Below are positions 21,441-36,029 of a stretch of DNA of 64,000 nucleotides, in pieces (within the stretch, counting starts at the first letter, position 1; every line of letters begins with the position of its first letter). Both the position numbers and the translations under genes were made by a program. The stretch is from Pomphorhynchus laevis (Eukaryota; Acanthocephala; Palaeacanthocephala; Echinorhynchida; Pomphorhynchidae): contig WNNJ02002384.1 in the NCBI GenBank assembly GCA_012934845.2, positions 124,001 through 188,000 on the forward strand. Direction: 5' to 3'. The notes under the pieces were generated by a model. The model was given only the letters and a program-made list of their open reading frames with translations, did no database searches and had not been told where the DNA came from.

Positions 21441-23420
21441 GTTCCACTGACATGCTACTATTGACTTGTTGACTTTGTTTTACCGGTAATATAACCTCTG
21501 TCAGAAATACTAAAACTATGTATTATTGATACAACATTATTTGCAGCTAATTTTAAACCAAGTTTAATGAATTCTTCCGTTTTCTTATAATGAATATTTA
21601 TAAATTAACTACATATCAGTAGAATATAAACTTGCAATATACAAATCAATAGTTTAATTAAAAATTTAAACTATTAAGCGAAATTTTTTTATGGATAATA
21701 ATCAATATGATTTGTAAATGTAAGTTGTATAAAATCTTAGATCATTATTTATTATTTATCTTTATTTTTATTTATAAATCGTATAAAATACGTAGGATCA
21801 GTTATGTGATTTAAAAAATTAGGCTGTAAATATTTTTTGTCTGCCCGCTCCGAGAATCAAAAAATTTTTGTCTAAAGAAGCCAATTAAATTGAGGAAAAT
21901 TTACCAATAAAGTTGATTTGGTTTTTGATATTCGGAAGAAAGCTAATAGATTATTTACTCCGAAAGAAATCTTACGAGGTATGTAATATGTGATGTAAAG
22001 CAGTGTATTCATCTTGAAGGGAGTTCTTCGTTCCGCTTAATTAAATTTAGCGCATTTACTTCTACTCAACAACCTCTGAAATGTTTATTGAAATGTATCA
22101 CAAATTGGCAAATGATAAATTGAATTTTAAAAAGCTTGCCCATTAATCAATATAATCATAAATTCAATTTTTTAAATTAAATTTAAAAAATCATTAAATT
22201 AAAATTTTGACGTATCGATGTCATTGGGCGATTATTTGTGCAGGTAAAATAGAAACGAATTTTACAATTTTCAACGTGTTTATATCATTCGGATAATCAT
22301 GTTTCTACTCATAATTGGAATTAAAACTGATTCTTTGAACTTTTTTATATAAAACACATAAATTTTCACATTTAAATTTAATAATTCAGATGCGACTTTG
22401 GATTTTAATTTATCATTACTTTGGCTATTTCAGGACTTGCTTTACTTTCGAGAAAACGTCGCATAACGAAAGCTAAAATATCTAAAGTTTTTTGTCAAGA
22501 ACGCAATCAATTGTGAGCCGCGACTAGTGCCATTTAGATGTGTGGTAGACACTTAGTTGTGGAACGTTGTTGTTTTTAAGCAATCTAATCTTGCTTTAAA
22601 AAGAAAGATGGATCTAATTAATCTTACGCAAAATTCTATTTAACTTCTTGTTTTTTAAGTTTTTATTTATCTAAATAAAAAACAATTGTTATAAATTCAT
22701 TATTATATTGACTCCATCAGCACAACTAAACGTAATTTAGCTAAGAATGTAAAAAATGTAATTTTTTGATTTTATCTCATGCACATAAAAGCATTGATTC
22801 TTTGTTTTTGTTGTTCCTAAATTTTTTAATTTTAATTATTAATTCGGCACTAATCATATCGGATAACTAAGTCTACGTATTTCATACTATTTATAAATTA
22901 AAAATAATATTATTATAAATAAATTAATTAAAATTTACAATTAATAAATTAATTATAAATTACTTTATAATTATAAGACGTCATAATGTTTATTTTTTTC
23001 GACATGTAATTAAGGATTTAACCTAATGGTGACATGTATGCTCATGAAGTAAATAATAGTTGTGAGAATTATCTTATGAATCAATGCTCAATATGATACA
23101 CTCGTTGATTTGTATGTTGAAAGGAGAAGCATCAACTCCGCAGTTTATATCATTATCTCTATCAGGTACTTGTCGAACGTGTGATGTACGCTTTTCTGTC
23201 AACTTGAATAATATTTTGTCCTTCTTGTTATATTCCCTCGACCAATTTGTACATTTTGTCTCAAAACGTTTTACAGTCACGTATTTTGGCATCTAATATT
23301 TGTCGTGATTTCAGTATAAATACGAAATTCCGTGTTAATAATATTCAAAATTATGCTTCAGAAATTTGACCTGTGCAAGGAATCTCATATGCTTATTTCA
23401 AATGCATATGAGATTAATAG
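21441..23420. other. AT-rich DNA; minus-strand U terminus at 22.86-22.91 kb
   Basis: No gene was recognised. The reverse complement of a U terminus (AAATACGTAGACTTAGTTAT with CCGATATGATT) lies at about 22,855-22,910. A perfect 12-base-arm hairpin (AATCTCATATGC / GCATATGAGATT) lies at 23,381-23,415. Confidence 0.45.
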
Positions 23421-23429
23421 GGCATGATA

Positions 23430-23925
23430 TTAAAAATTGTAAACTATTTATTTTAGAACATTTTAATGAGGAAAATAAGTCAATATTAAATCAAAAACTA
23501 TAAGAAAGAGAAGATTTTTGGATTAAAACGCTTAATTCCATGTACCCGTTAGGATTGAATGACGTGGTACAAGGAATTGGCAGAAGTAGTATAGTAAATA
23601 ATAAACAACTATATTATAATAATCCGGATAGACGCAAGCCAAGAAATCATGGCGATAAAAGGAATAAGAAAAATAGAGTTAAAAATATATATGTACGAGC
23701 AATTAGAAATGCTAAAACAACTTTTAAGAGATAATAAGCTAAAGGATCTTTATATTTATAAATCAAAGATTAATTAACGATAATGATAGGTAAAGTTGTA
23801 TAAGAGACCGTTATTGTAATATAAAATACTATAATCGGACAATAAATGTTAATAATAACAATAAAAAATATACATTAACCATAAACTTCATTAATCCGGA
23901 TAGACGCAATCCAAGAAATCATGGC
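23430..23925 (+). pseudogene. Z element: N-terminal fragments (two copies)
   Basis: The first copy reads IGHDIKNCKLFILEHFNEEN, then REDFWIKTLNSMYPLGLND at about 23,510, and NPDRRKPRNHGDKRNKKN by 23,660. A xxDFWIxxLxTxxPxGLN run is typical of the N-terminal region of this RT family. A second, separate copy of the NPDRRxPRNHG segment occurs at 23,893-23,925 (33 bases, one mismatch) and is cut there by LINE A copy 4. The function would have been in the RT protein upstream of the polymerase core; no complete frame remains. Confidence 0.6.
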
Positions 23926-25485
23926 TTGCGTCTTATCTAAAATTCTTGAACACCTTGTTTTAGATCAGATAAACAAGTATATCTCTTCATCGCAGCTCTA
24001 CCCTTCTTTTCAATCTGTTTTCCGCTCCAATCATTCCACCGAACTAGCATGTCATAAAGTATTTTCTGATCCGCTCACCGCTCGTGGCAAAGGACTTTGT
24101 AGTGTGGTAATATCGATCGATCTTCCATCTGCATTCGACATTGTCGATCACAAAATCCTTCTTTTTCGTCTTCGCTATCACTATGGCTTCTCTTCGTTCA
24201 CCTTGGCTTGGTTCTCTTCGTATCTCTCCGATCGATCATTTTCCGTATATTCTAATTCGATATGTTCTCCTCTATCTTCTCTCTTGTGGTGTATCTCAAG
24301 TTTAAGTACTTGACCCTATTCTATTTACGTTTCTTTTTGGAGATTTATTTTGTATAACTAATAAATTCTGCTTCACAGTAATGCAGTACGCTGATGATAT
24401 ACTTCTTTATTCTCACTCGTATCCTCATTTCCTGAGCCAACATTTCATATCCTCGTCGAATTGTCTTCGTGCTGTATCAGAACATCTAATTTATTTGCAC
24501 TTGTCCCTCAATCCTGCCAAATCTAAAGTGTTATGGATTTTACCCTCCACTGTTTATGTTTTTCCTCCTTCTCTGTATCTTCAGACCACAATTATTCCTG
24601 CTGTAGATTAACTAGTATTTCTAGGTATTCACTTCGACAATAACCTGAATCTCGATCCCTTCATTCGTGATAAAACTAGGTCTTTAAATATTCTTCTCCG
24701 TGATATTTGTCTCGTCATAAATTCTCTAGATTTTAGTTCTTGTAAATCTCTTATCTCCTCCCTTCTTTTCCCACGTATTGATTACTGTCTTAGCCTTCTC
24801 GTCTTCTCTTCAAAGCCATTCCTTAAACCTCTTCAGCGCCTCATCAACACAGCTGTGTGCATTCTTTTTCGACTTTGTAAATTCGATCATATCTCTTCCT
24901 ATTTATCAAAACTTGGATGGCTAAGTATTGAACATCACGTTCGTTTTCGTCTGCTTTGCATAACTTATCGCCTTCTCCATTGTAATTCTCCTTATATCTA
25001 TCTGCCAACTATAAGTAAATCTCGCTCTCTTTCTACTCATCTACGTCCCTGTGCTTACCTTCTGCTATACGTACCTCTTCACTCAACCAACTTCGACCGT
25101 CGATCCCTACATATCACTACTCCTATCCTTTGGAATTCCCTACCTGATTATCTGCGACCATCATCCTCACTCCAACTTTTCAAAACGCAACTAAAATCGA
25201 TGCTACTAAACGAGTAACTTTTTTAATCTGTTTAGCTTTCGTGGGCTTGTAAGCACACAGTCTGTGTGCATTTGACACATTAAAAAAACTTTCCTTTTCT
25301 CCTGATGACCTATAATGCTTATTATAATACATTGTCTGTTATTTATTACTCAATTCATAAAAATTGACTTTTATTTTAAATTTCAATTTTTTATTTTAAC
25401 TTGATATAAATCTGTGAATTTAAATTTCGCTTTTGTGGGCTTGTAAGCACACAGTCTGTGTGCATTTGCCACAAAAAACTCCTTT
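23926..25485 (+). pseudogene. LINE A copy 4: 5'-truncated RT, inserted in Z
   Basis: RT of family A from the fingers onward: LEHLVLDQINKYISSSQLYP, VISIDLPSAFDIVDHKILLF, YLSDRSFSVYSNS (23,921-24,313), then MQYADDILLYSHSYP (24,381-24,611), a stop, VFLGIHFDNNLNLDPFIRDK, and a C-terminal frame 24,855-25,217 ending ...LLNE. The PQG region is frameshifted. The 3' end has the hairpin GCACACAG-T-CTGTGTGC (25,253-25,269) followed by TTTGACACATTAAAAAAA. A second copy of that hairpin at 25,447-25,463 lies after a U fragment. ATGG occurs on both sides in Z coding DNA (RNHG before, GDKRNKKN after), consistent with a short target duplication. Confidence 0.85.
25290..25420 (+). repeat. U repeat fragment inside the LINE A tail
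   Basis: TCCTGATGACCTATAATGC, then CATTGTCTGTTATTTATTAC, then the CAATTCATAAAAATTGAC tail of U. It separates two copies of the LINE A 3' hairpin, so it was inserted into, or duplicated with, the LINE end. Confidence 0.55.
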
Positions 25486-25583
25486 AATGGTGATAAAAGG
25501 AATAAGAAAAATAAAGAAAATTGTGAATTAAGAAAGCTGTTATCAAGAGGGTATAAATAAAAATAAAATTTACAATTCGTTAA
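25486..25583 (+). pseudogene. Z element continuation after LINE A copy 4
   Basis: Reads GDKRNKKNKENCELRKLLSR, then GYK, which continues the N-terminal Z sequence broken at 23,925. It ends with the 28-base word (25,556-25,583) that recurs identically at 27,006-27,033. Confidence 0.6.
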
Positions 25584-25596
25584 TAATAATTTTATT

Positions 25597-26690
25597 CGTA
25601 AACCGGAAATTACAATTAATACGTTACACGCAAACAGGCACTATCATCTTGGAGTACCTCAGGGAACTATACTCGGTCCAGTTCTTTTCAGCATATACAT
25701 TAACGACCTCATTCCTAAACTTAGATCTGAGTGTGTTCTTTATGCTGATGATTTAAAAATTTGGCGCCCCATATTCTTGGACTCAGATGTTGACATCTTG
25801 CAGTATGATATTAACACCATAAATGACTGGTCGATTTTGAACGGGTTAAAATTCAATTTGAAAAAGTGTGCCTACATTTGTATATCAAGACGTCCGGCCG
25901 AGTCAGCTCATATTTATCATATAAACAACAGTGTTATTCTTAGGACGAACTCATACAGGGATTTAGGTGTTTATGTATGTTCTAACTTATCGACACGTTT
26001 ACATACTGACACTACATGTTCCAAAGTGAAAAGAGTCATCGGCCTGATTCGCCGAGCTCTTGATCATATTGACATCTCATGCTTTAAAACAATCTCACAA
26101 GCACTTATTTTGAGCATCCTCCTATATGCTTCGCCAGCTTGTTACCCAATCACCTTACGAGAACGTTATAATCTAGAGTCTGTATTCCGATCAGCAACTA
26201 AAATGGTAAAAGCGGTTAGACATATGGAATATCAAGATCGGCTCTCGAGTTTGGGATTGATATCGCTTCAGTATCTACGCGACAAGGCGGACCTGTGCCT
26301 AGCCTGGCAGATTTTACACGACAATCGCCATCCACTCAGATCGCTAATGCATACGCGCGATATAACCTCACTTCGTGGTCATCAGTTCATGCTAAAAACA
26401 CAACGATTACGCTACAAACGAACATCCCTATACTTCCAACGAATCGTTAATACTTGGAACCACCTTGCTGACACAACAGTAGCATCCTCGAATATGGCTT
26501 CTTTTAAACGAAATCTGGAGGAAGATCCCTTCTTGAAGACGAAGATCGAGTCAGAGAACATATGAACAATAGAAAGTACACTCTACATTTTCATTTTCTA
26601 CATTTACTTTTTCTGATTGTGACGCAACTTGTAATGAGCCTTGCTGCTCACTTTGTTGTCTATTGATAATAATAATAATTATACATTAAA
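25597..26690 (+). pseudogene. LINE C copy: RT palm to C-terminus
   Basis: CR1/Jockey-type RT, 5'-truncated at the PQG motif. The frame is open from about 25,597: HLGVPQGTILGPVLFSIYIN (25,645 on), CVLYADDLKIWRP (YADD), then WSILNGLKFNLKKCAYICIS, YRDLGVYVCSNLSTR and ILLYASPACYPITLRERYNL, ending ...FLKTKIESENI with a stop at 26,563. Thumb and C-terminus are intact over about 320 codons, which is the best-preserved piece of this family's 3' half. The 3' UTR has GAGCCTTGCTGCTC and ends with a (TAA)n-like run near 26,660-26,680. It is inserted in Z DNA. Confidence 0.85.
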
Positions 26691-26779
26691 TTTAATATTT
26701 AAAACTCCATCAATAAAATCCTCAGTCATTGATAGCGAATCCATATATCTGGTTATCCAGAAGAAGAAAACACTATAGG

Positions 26780-27005
26780 TGTGAATTAGGCCCACTCCAC
26801 AGTTACTACACGTTCAAGGTAACGGGAGTTTTTGCGCGACTCGTGATAGCTGTGGACTGATGATGGAGATATCTCGGAAAAGACATCAGTACAATTGAAT
26901 ATAGCGACTTTCATAAATACGCGTTCGCTTCGTCTTCCGAACAGACAAGTGCACACGACATCAAGCCTCGCTTCACTGACACATGAGGTTGTATTTTTTA
27001 ATATC
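26780..27005 (-). pseudogene. Y element: C-terminal nuclease-like fragment
   Basis: The minus-strand frame (27,007-26,786) reads ARLDVVCTCLFGRRSERVFM, then KVAIFN and YHESRKNSRYLERV. It corresponds to RLDIVCSGLHGSRFERTFFD, then VNVF and YNESRKKAKYSERI, of the long Y copy (38.8-39.0 kb). The D..(D)xV..K spacing resembles a PD-(D/E)xK nuclease core. In this copy the second acidic residue is replaced (FMKVAIF instead of FFDVNVF). It is a short fragment between LINE C and the resumption of Z. Confidence 0.7.
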
Positions 27006-27260
27006 AATAAAAATAAAATTTACAATTCGTTAAATAATGATTTAAATGCTTACTTTTGGTAAACTGATTAATTATGAAAGCTTAAATACATCAAAGACAA
27101 ACATTTGGAAAACTAATATATTCGATAAAACTAAAATGAAAATGAAAATAACAAATAATTATATACAGAAAGATCAAATTAATAAAGATATGTATTCAGT
27201 ATTTACTAAATTAAAGGATACTATTGAAATATGAAAGGATACTAAAAAGCTTTATATACT
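27006..27260 (+). pseudogene. Z element fragment
   Basis: Reads FGKLINYESLNTSKTNIWK, then KMKMKITNN and INKDMYSVFTKLKD. The same words appear at 14.1 kb (minus) and 28.1 kb (plus). It starts with the second copy of the 28-base word shared with 25,556-25,583. Confidence 0.6.
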
Positions 27261-27530
27261 GATGAAATAACTTTATTATATCAAGGGTATAGCAATTGAA
27301 TCAGATAATAAAACTATACCTATATTATATTGGAATTCAAAATTACATAATTATAATTACATATTAATAATTATAAAAGGAAAGATCAAATTAATAAAAA
27401 TATATATAATTAATAAAGATTATTTAATTTTTCAAATTTTTATATTTCCAAATACAATTTATATGGATATCAAGTTAAAATTTTAAATTGAAATTTTAAA
27501 TAAATCAAATAGTTTGTGATATTTCAGTAT
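27261..27530. other. AT-rich spacer
   Basis: Possibly decayed Z sequence. Nothing specific was recognised. Confidence 0.35.
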
Positions 27531-27532
27531 CG

Positions 27533-27836
27533 TTAAGTTGGAAGGTTTCCGTTTCGAGCGACCTCTAACAGGCACGCTGCATTTCCCCGCTGCACTGCAC
27601 AGCTTAAACGCTGCAAGAGGAAATTGGCAGCTCTTCGATCATATGTTGCCACCACCAACATATTGCCCAGCTTTGTCAAAAAATTTAAAGTTATCGGCCC
27701 GGCAGTACCAATTGTGTCGATCGCCAACGGCACAAATTTATATTGCGATTCGTCACTACATGTATATATGGACTTCTTTCGATCCTCTGCCAATCTAGCA
27801 ACCTCCCCAGCCCCAGAGACCGCACTATTTAATTAA
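27533..27836 (-). pseudogene. X element: C-terminal fragment
   Basis: The minus strand reads SAVSGAGEVARLAEDRKKSI, then FVPLAIDTIGTAGPITLNFL and LLQRLSCAVQRGNAACLLEV. These are the family X terminal blocks in one open frame of about 86 codons plus upstream codons. The RT domain is absent; 5' truncation is typical for a LINE copy. Confidence 0.8.
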
Positions 27837-27959
27837 TTTATTATTTAATTAATTAAGATAATAATTAAATAATAACGATAAATAATAATAACAATAAAAC
27901 TTTGAAACCTTAATAAACCTTATAACTTTTTCTTTATCGAAAAAATATTTTGAAATATA

Positions 27960-28680
27960 ATTTGTAAGTTTAAAATTCGGATAAATAAATCTAATAACTC
28001 AAATTCTTACTTTGGCAAGCTGATTAATAGTGAAAGCTCGAATATATCTAAGATAAACATTTGGAAAGATAATATATATTTGATAAAATTAAAACGAAAA
28101 TGAAAATAACAAACAATTATAAAAGGAAATATAAAATTAATAAAGATATGTATAAAGAACTTACTAAATTAAAGGATAACTATATAATAAGAACTATTGA
28201 TAAAGCTAGTAATAACTTTGTCTTCATATGCAAAAGGCTTTATTATGATATACTAATGAAAGAGGTAAATTCTAATGATTTAAATGTAAATCCAACATAT
28301 GAACGTAGTGAGTAAAGTTTAGAAACAATTATTACAAATCTGTTCAATAATGGATATAAAGGTTGAATCAGAAATTCCAGAAATTTTTGGAATCAAAAAT
28401 TATTTGAAAATAGCCACGATTTATAGCTATTCTGAATAGTTATGAATCCAAAGAGCTTTATTTTTTATAAAGAAGATAAATATGAAAAATATTAACTATT
28501 AACTATTAAATATTTAAGGTTAAATATTTCATATCTCTTAAATATTTAACAGATATTAAAGAAGCGTTAGAAAAATCAATTAATCTTATATTCAGAAAAA
28601 GATATACATATATATGCTATAATATTAATATATAACATTATAATTTATAACACTTATCAAACAATGTTAAACCATCAAGT
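27960..28680 (+). pseudogene. Z element: N-terminal part, broken by RTE insertion
   Basis: An open frame at 28,100-28,315 includes TIDKASNNFVFICKRLYYD and NVNPTYERSE. It is followed by decayed RT sequence up to 28,666. The next part of the element (PIIAYLFSSF) lies at about 31,830, beyond the RTE insertion. The last 14 bases (28,667-28,680) are the left target-site duplication. Confidence 0.65.
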
Positions 28681-31600
28681 CTTCTTCTTAGCGTTTATCC
28701 CGTTTGGCGGGGTCAGCTTGCCACGTTCGCTGGTGCTAAAATGCCCTATCCACTGCGTCTTCGGACGTAAGTCCGACCATTTTCATATCATTCAGTAGGG
28801 TATCCATCCATCTTTCCTGTGGTCTTCCTCTTGGTCTCTTTCTGTCGAACTCGATTTAAAGTAGTGCCTGCGCCAGTGTGTTCACGTCTGCCCTCAGTAC
28901 ATGTCCATACCATCTCAGCCTTGATTCTCTCAGTTTGTCTACTATGGGTGCTACGCCAAATCGCTTGCGGATGTCTTCGTTACGAATATGGTCTTGGAGA
29001 GTTTTTCCCGCGATCCACCTTAGCATTTTCGTTTCCATACATCTAAGCTTATGTTCTGATTCTGCTGTCATTGATCAGCACTCAGCACCGTACATTGCTA
29101 CATGCCGTATCACGCTTCTGTCGAACTTCGATTTGAGTATGTATGGTATACGTTTGTCGCACAAGACTCCAGTGGCTGCTCTCCATTTTGTTCAGCTAGC
29201 TTTGATACGAGAGGTGACGTCTTTTGCTACCTCTCCTGTGATGGAGATGACTGTCCCTATATATTTGAACGCATTTGTCTTTGGCAGAGGCACGCCATTG
29301 ACTGATATGATTACGTCTTCCTTCCGTTTGTCGTCATATACTCTGTTTTAGCTGTATTCAGTTTCAACCCAAACTGTGCTAGGCGTTCGTACCATTGCTG
29401 AACTTGCTGATCGAGGTCATGTTTGTCCTTAGATACCAGCATAACATCGTCGGTATACATAATGGTCAATGGTGCTTGTCTTTGCAGGTATTTCGAAATC
29501 ACGTTCATAACTATGACGAATAGTAATGGGGAAAGTGTAGATCTTTGGTGCACACCGACTGAGACTGAGAATTCTCTGGATTTTCCCGATGGTGTTAGCT
29601 CACTGCTCGTAGTTCCTTTGTACAGCAACTTTATCCATTCGATCAATTCCTCCGGTACTTATCTGCATCTCAGGGCGTAGCATAAGAGCTCATGGGGGAC
29701 TCTGTTGAACGCCCTCTCAAGGTACAGAAAAGCTACATGGAGGGGTTGTTTCTACTCTTTATGTTTTTCAAGGAAGAATCTGGCTTCCACAGTTTCGCAT
29801 AAAGCCCGCCTGGTTGACAGTTAGTTTGGCAATCCGCTGGGCTTCCTTTCTGCTTCCAGATTGGGATAGTTGTGCTTCAACTAGTCTTCTAACACCTCTT
29901 GTGTCAACAATCTTCTGGAGAAGCTTCATTAGCTATGGTGTCCACTCATCCGGGTTGATTTTCTAGAAGTCCGCCACCACATCATCGGGTCCGTTGGCTT
30001 TACCCTGCTTCATCTTCATTATTGTCTCGCTGATCTCTGTCTCGTTGAGTGGCTCATCATGGTGTGGTTTGGAGTCCCTTCTAGTATTAGTGGGTTTTCG
30101 AACTATTCTGTGAAGATAGCTTTGAAATATAGTTTCCATATCTCCAGCACGTCTTGTAGGTGTATTATGACTTTAACTGGCTCATCACTGATACCATGGA
30201 ACTTCTCGATATCAGCTGCCTTCTTCCGTCTTGAACGGGCTAGTCGGTACAAGCATTTTTCTCCTTCTCAAGTGTCGAGCATTCGTTAGAGATTATCTAG
30301 GTGGATGCTCTAAGCAATATCAACTTGTTTCCTTACTTTCTTTTTCGTTCGGTGGTATTCATCCTTGTCCTCCTGCGTTTGTGCTATCCAGAGAGACTTG
30401 TAAGAATTTTTCTTTGCCTTCACCGCGTATTTGACCTCTTCTATCCAGAACTAAGTTTCTTTGTCGATGTATTGTTGACATGGCTTGGTGGATCCGAGTA
30501 TCTGCTTTGTAGCTAGGTAGATCGTGCAGCGCAACGCGGTCCAGGTGTCCTGAACTTCATGTACGCTAGGCAGTCTTATCCGGCCCAGCTTTACCTTTTT
30601 TCCTCAGTTTCCAACACTTGACTCGGCTCGGCTTCGTTTGTTCTGCCCTCGGTTTACGGGGGACTTCGAGTTTCAGGTCGCATATCAGTGGCTTGTGTTG
30701 AGTCGCTGTGGCCTTGAAGTCGCTGTGGTCTTTGTGTCGAGCACCGTGTTCTTGTGCTTTCGCCTCACTAAGACGAAATCAATTTGCGACTTACTGGCTT
30801 GTGTGCCCGTTCCATGGTAGTGCGTGTACAAGTGGCTCGGCTTTTTTGTGAAATTGATGTTGGTGATGGCGAGGTTGTGCATAGTTGCAAACTCTAGAAG
30901 TTGTTCCCCTTCTGCGTTCTTCTCACTGATGTCATATCCACCATGAAATTCACTCTCGTACATCTGTCCAACATGGGCATTCATGCTACCGGCTATGATC
31001 ACATAGTATTCTTCTGGTACTTCTGCCATATTTTCATCTAGCATTTCCCAGAAGTTCAGCTTCTCGTCATCTGTGCATCCTGTTTGAGGGGCGTACGCAG
31101 AGAGGTAGTGGGTGGCTGTTTCGCACAATGCCAGCTTGATCTTCATCAACATCCCTGTGTATCGCCTCACTTTGCACACTTGGTCTCTGTGTCTCTCCGC
31201 TACGGCAATGGCTACTCCATTTCGTGCTGTCTCTGTACCCATGTAGTACAGTTTGTACCCGAATCCAATTTCCTTGGATTTTCCTCCCTTCCATGTGGTA
31301 TCTTGAATTGCACAGATGTAAATCTTTCTCCACTTTAGGTCAACTGCAATCTATCGAGATTTACCCGTCAGTATTCTTACGTTGAGAGTCACCACTCGTG
31401 TGTATGTTTGGACAAGTTTACGTGCGTTCCGGCAGCGTCCTTCTGTCGGGAACCCCCGCTTATTTGTTACATACTGAGGCTTGTCGGAGCGCAAATCCTC
31501 GTGGATTTTTCGAAAAGCCGGATGGCACCTCCTAAACGCGTCGTCTACAGAGGACGCCTTAGTATTATCGGGGTCATTTTGGTTGTACTTTATCATGATT

Positions 31601-31734
31601 GATGGTTGCGACAGTTGTTGTCCCGACCGCTGCCGCATGCCTATCGTCGATAAGGTCCGCATTTGGTTCACGCTCCCAGAATGGAAGCGCTATCCAGTGG
31701 CACCGCGAGGCGGAACGGACCGCATCACCAAAAA
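28681..31734 (-). mobile_element. RTE-type non-LTR retrotransposon, near full length
   Basis: 3,054 bp on the minus strand, bounded by identical 14-base copies of TTAAACCATCAAGT (28,667-28,680 and 31,735-31,748). The N-terminus reads VVTLNVRILTGKSR (31,671 frame), start of an AP-type endonuclease. It continues in 31,242-30,685 with NGVAIAVAERHRDQVC, YLSAYAPQTGCTDDEKLNFW, GSMNAHVGQ (GDLN position) and SQIDFVLVRR. RT: TLSPLLFVIVMNV and MYTDDVMLVSKD (YTDD) in 29,646-29,311. The C-terminus reads [20 protein letters not shown] and [13 protein letters not shown] (29,071-28,856), with DPAKRDKR near 28,700. Several frame changes and stops make it inactive, but the length is that of a complete RTE element (about 3.0-3.2 kb). 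Confidence 0.9.
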
Positions 31735-31748
31735 TTAAACCATCAAGT

Positions 31749-31870
31749 AAATATAAATATATGGACAAAATTGAATTAATAGAATCCTTAAATATTTTGA
31801 TAAAAAGGGAGGTTATATTAACCCAATTATAGCTTACTTATTTTCAAGCTTTATAGTAGACCCACACGCT
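31749..31870 (+). pseudogene. Z element continuation after RTE
   Basis: Reads YMDKIELIESLNILIKRE, then NPIIAYLFSSF (about 31,820), the ADLF-type motif of Z. It is the downstream flank of the RTE insertion. Confidence 0.6.
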
Positions 31871-31984
31871 GGCGAAACACATAAAGAAACTCATTTTACA
31901 GTATAAACCAGTAGCCATTCTTTTATAAAAAACGGCCAAGAGTTTGAAAACATAGTAAGAATTCTAACCTAACCGGATGTTGGT

Positions 31985-32275
31985 TTGTTACAGCTGGCGT
32001 AATCTCACTATTTACACATGTTCCATGGCAAGTGTAATAAGCGACATTAATGTAATGTTCCATTGAGCGACAAGTGTAATGAGCCAAAACTGCAACGAAA
32101 AAATTGGTTTGATTCGATAGAATGACACCATTCTATCAAACAAACAAATACAATTACAAGCAAATCTGCATTCTATTTCAATAATATTACAGATTGATGG
32201 TGTAGCTATGGGGACTCCATTAGGTCCTCCACTAGCTGATCTGTATATGACAAAATGGGTGTGAGATATGCAATA
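31985..32275 (+). pseudogene. Penelope-like RT fragment
   Basis: Plus-strand debris of a Penelope-type RT: GVISLFTHVP (about 31,995), the DVxSLFTNVP motif, and IDGVAMGTPLGPPLADLYMT (about 32,195), the GVAMGSPLGPxLADIYM motif. The catalytic YVDD part does not follow. The open frame on the opposite strand is a shadow. Confidence 0.75.
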
Positions 32276-32640
32276 AACTACAAAGCTTGAAGCATTGGTA
32301 TATATATTGTAATTATAAATTATAATCAATTTATAAACTACTTCCGTAGTTTATTTGACTACTTCCGTAGTCAATTTATAAACTACTTAATATATATAGT
32401 AAGTATAAATTATAATCAATTTATAAACTACTTCATATTTCGTATATATGTGTTGAAAGTATCAATAGGGTTATTTGAACCACAGCTTGGGATCCTTGTT
32501 TCTGTCGGATTCATAAATATATCAAAATAGGTAAGTATTATTATCTGACATACGAAGGCGATTATGCTTTAGCGCATAAAGAACGATCTCTGCGACTTTT
32601 CGAATGGCAGAATTAACTACTGTTTCACATTGAGAAACTT
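32276..32640. repeat. Short direct and inverted repeats (TTATAAACTACTT)
   Basis: TTATAAACTACTT occurs at about 32,330, 32,374 and 32,423, with the small palindromes AAACTACTTCCGTAGTTT and GACTACTTCCGTAGTC. No coding signal. Confidence 0.55.
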
Positions 32641-32785
32641 TTTTGTATTATATTGCCCAGTCTTGGATCGTAAATTTCAATTTGAGGCCCATTTGCGGGA
32701 ACCTAAGTTAATATGTTTATTTTTAATAAATTGTTCATTATTAAAAAAAATATTATTATTTCGACAAACAGACGAGCTTGAGTTT
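32641..32785 (+). mobile_element. Y element 3' end (UTR fragment)
   Basis: AGGCCCATTTGCGGGAACCT followed by AAGTTAATATGT and an A-rich stretch ending AACAGACGAGC matches the 3' untranslated end of the long Y copy (AGGCCCGTTTACGGGAACCT, about 39,350, to AACAGACGAGC, about 39,430). Upstream coding sequence is not recognisable. Confidence 0.65.
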
Positions 32786-32871
32786 GAGTTTGAACTTTCT
32801 TGGTGTACCGAGTAAATTCAAGCAGAGAAGAATAGGCTTTATTCTAATACATCTAGAATAACAAGTCAAAA

Positions 32872-36022
<3,151 letters not shown>

Positions 36023-36029
36023 CTTGGCT

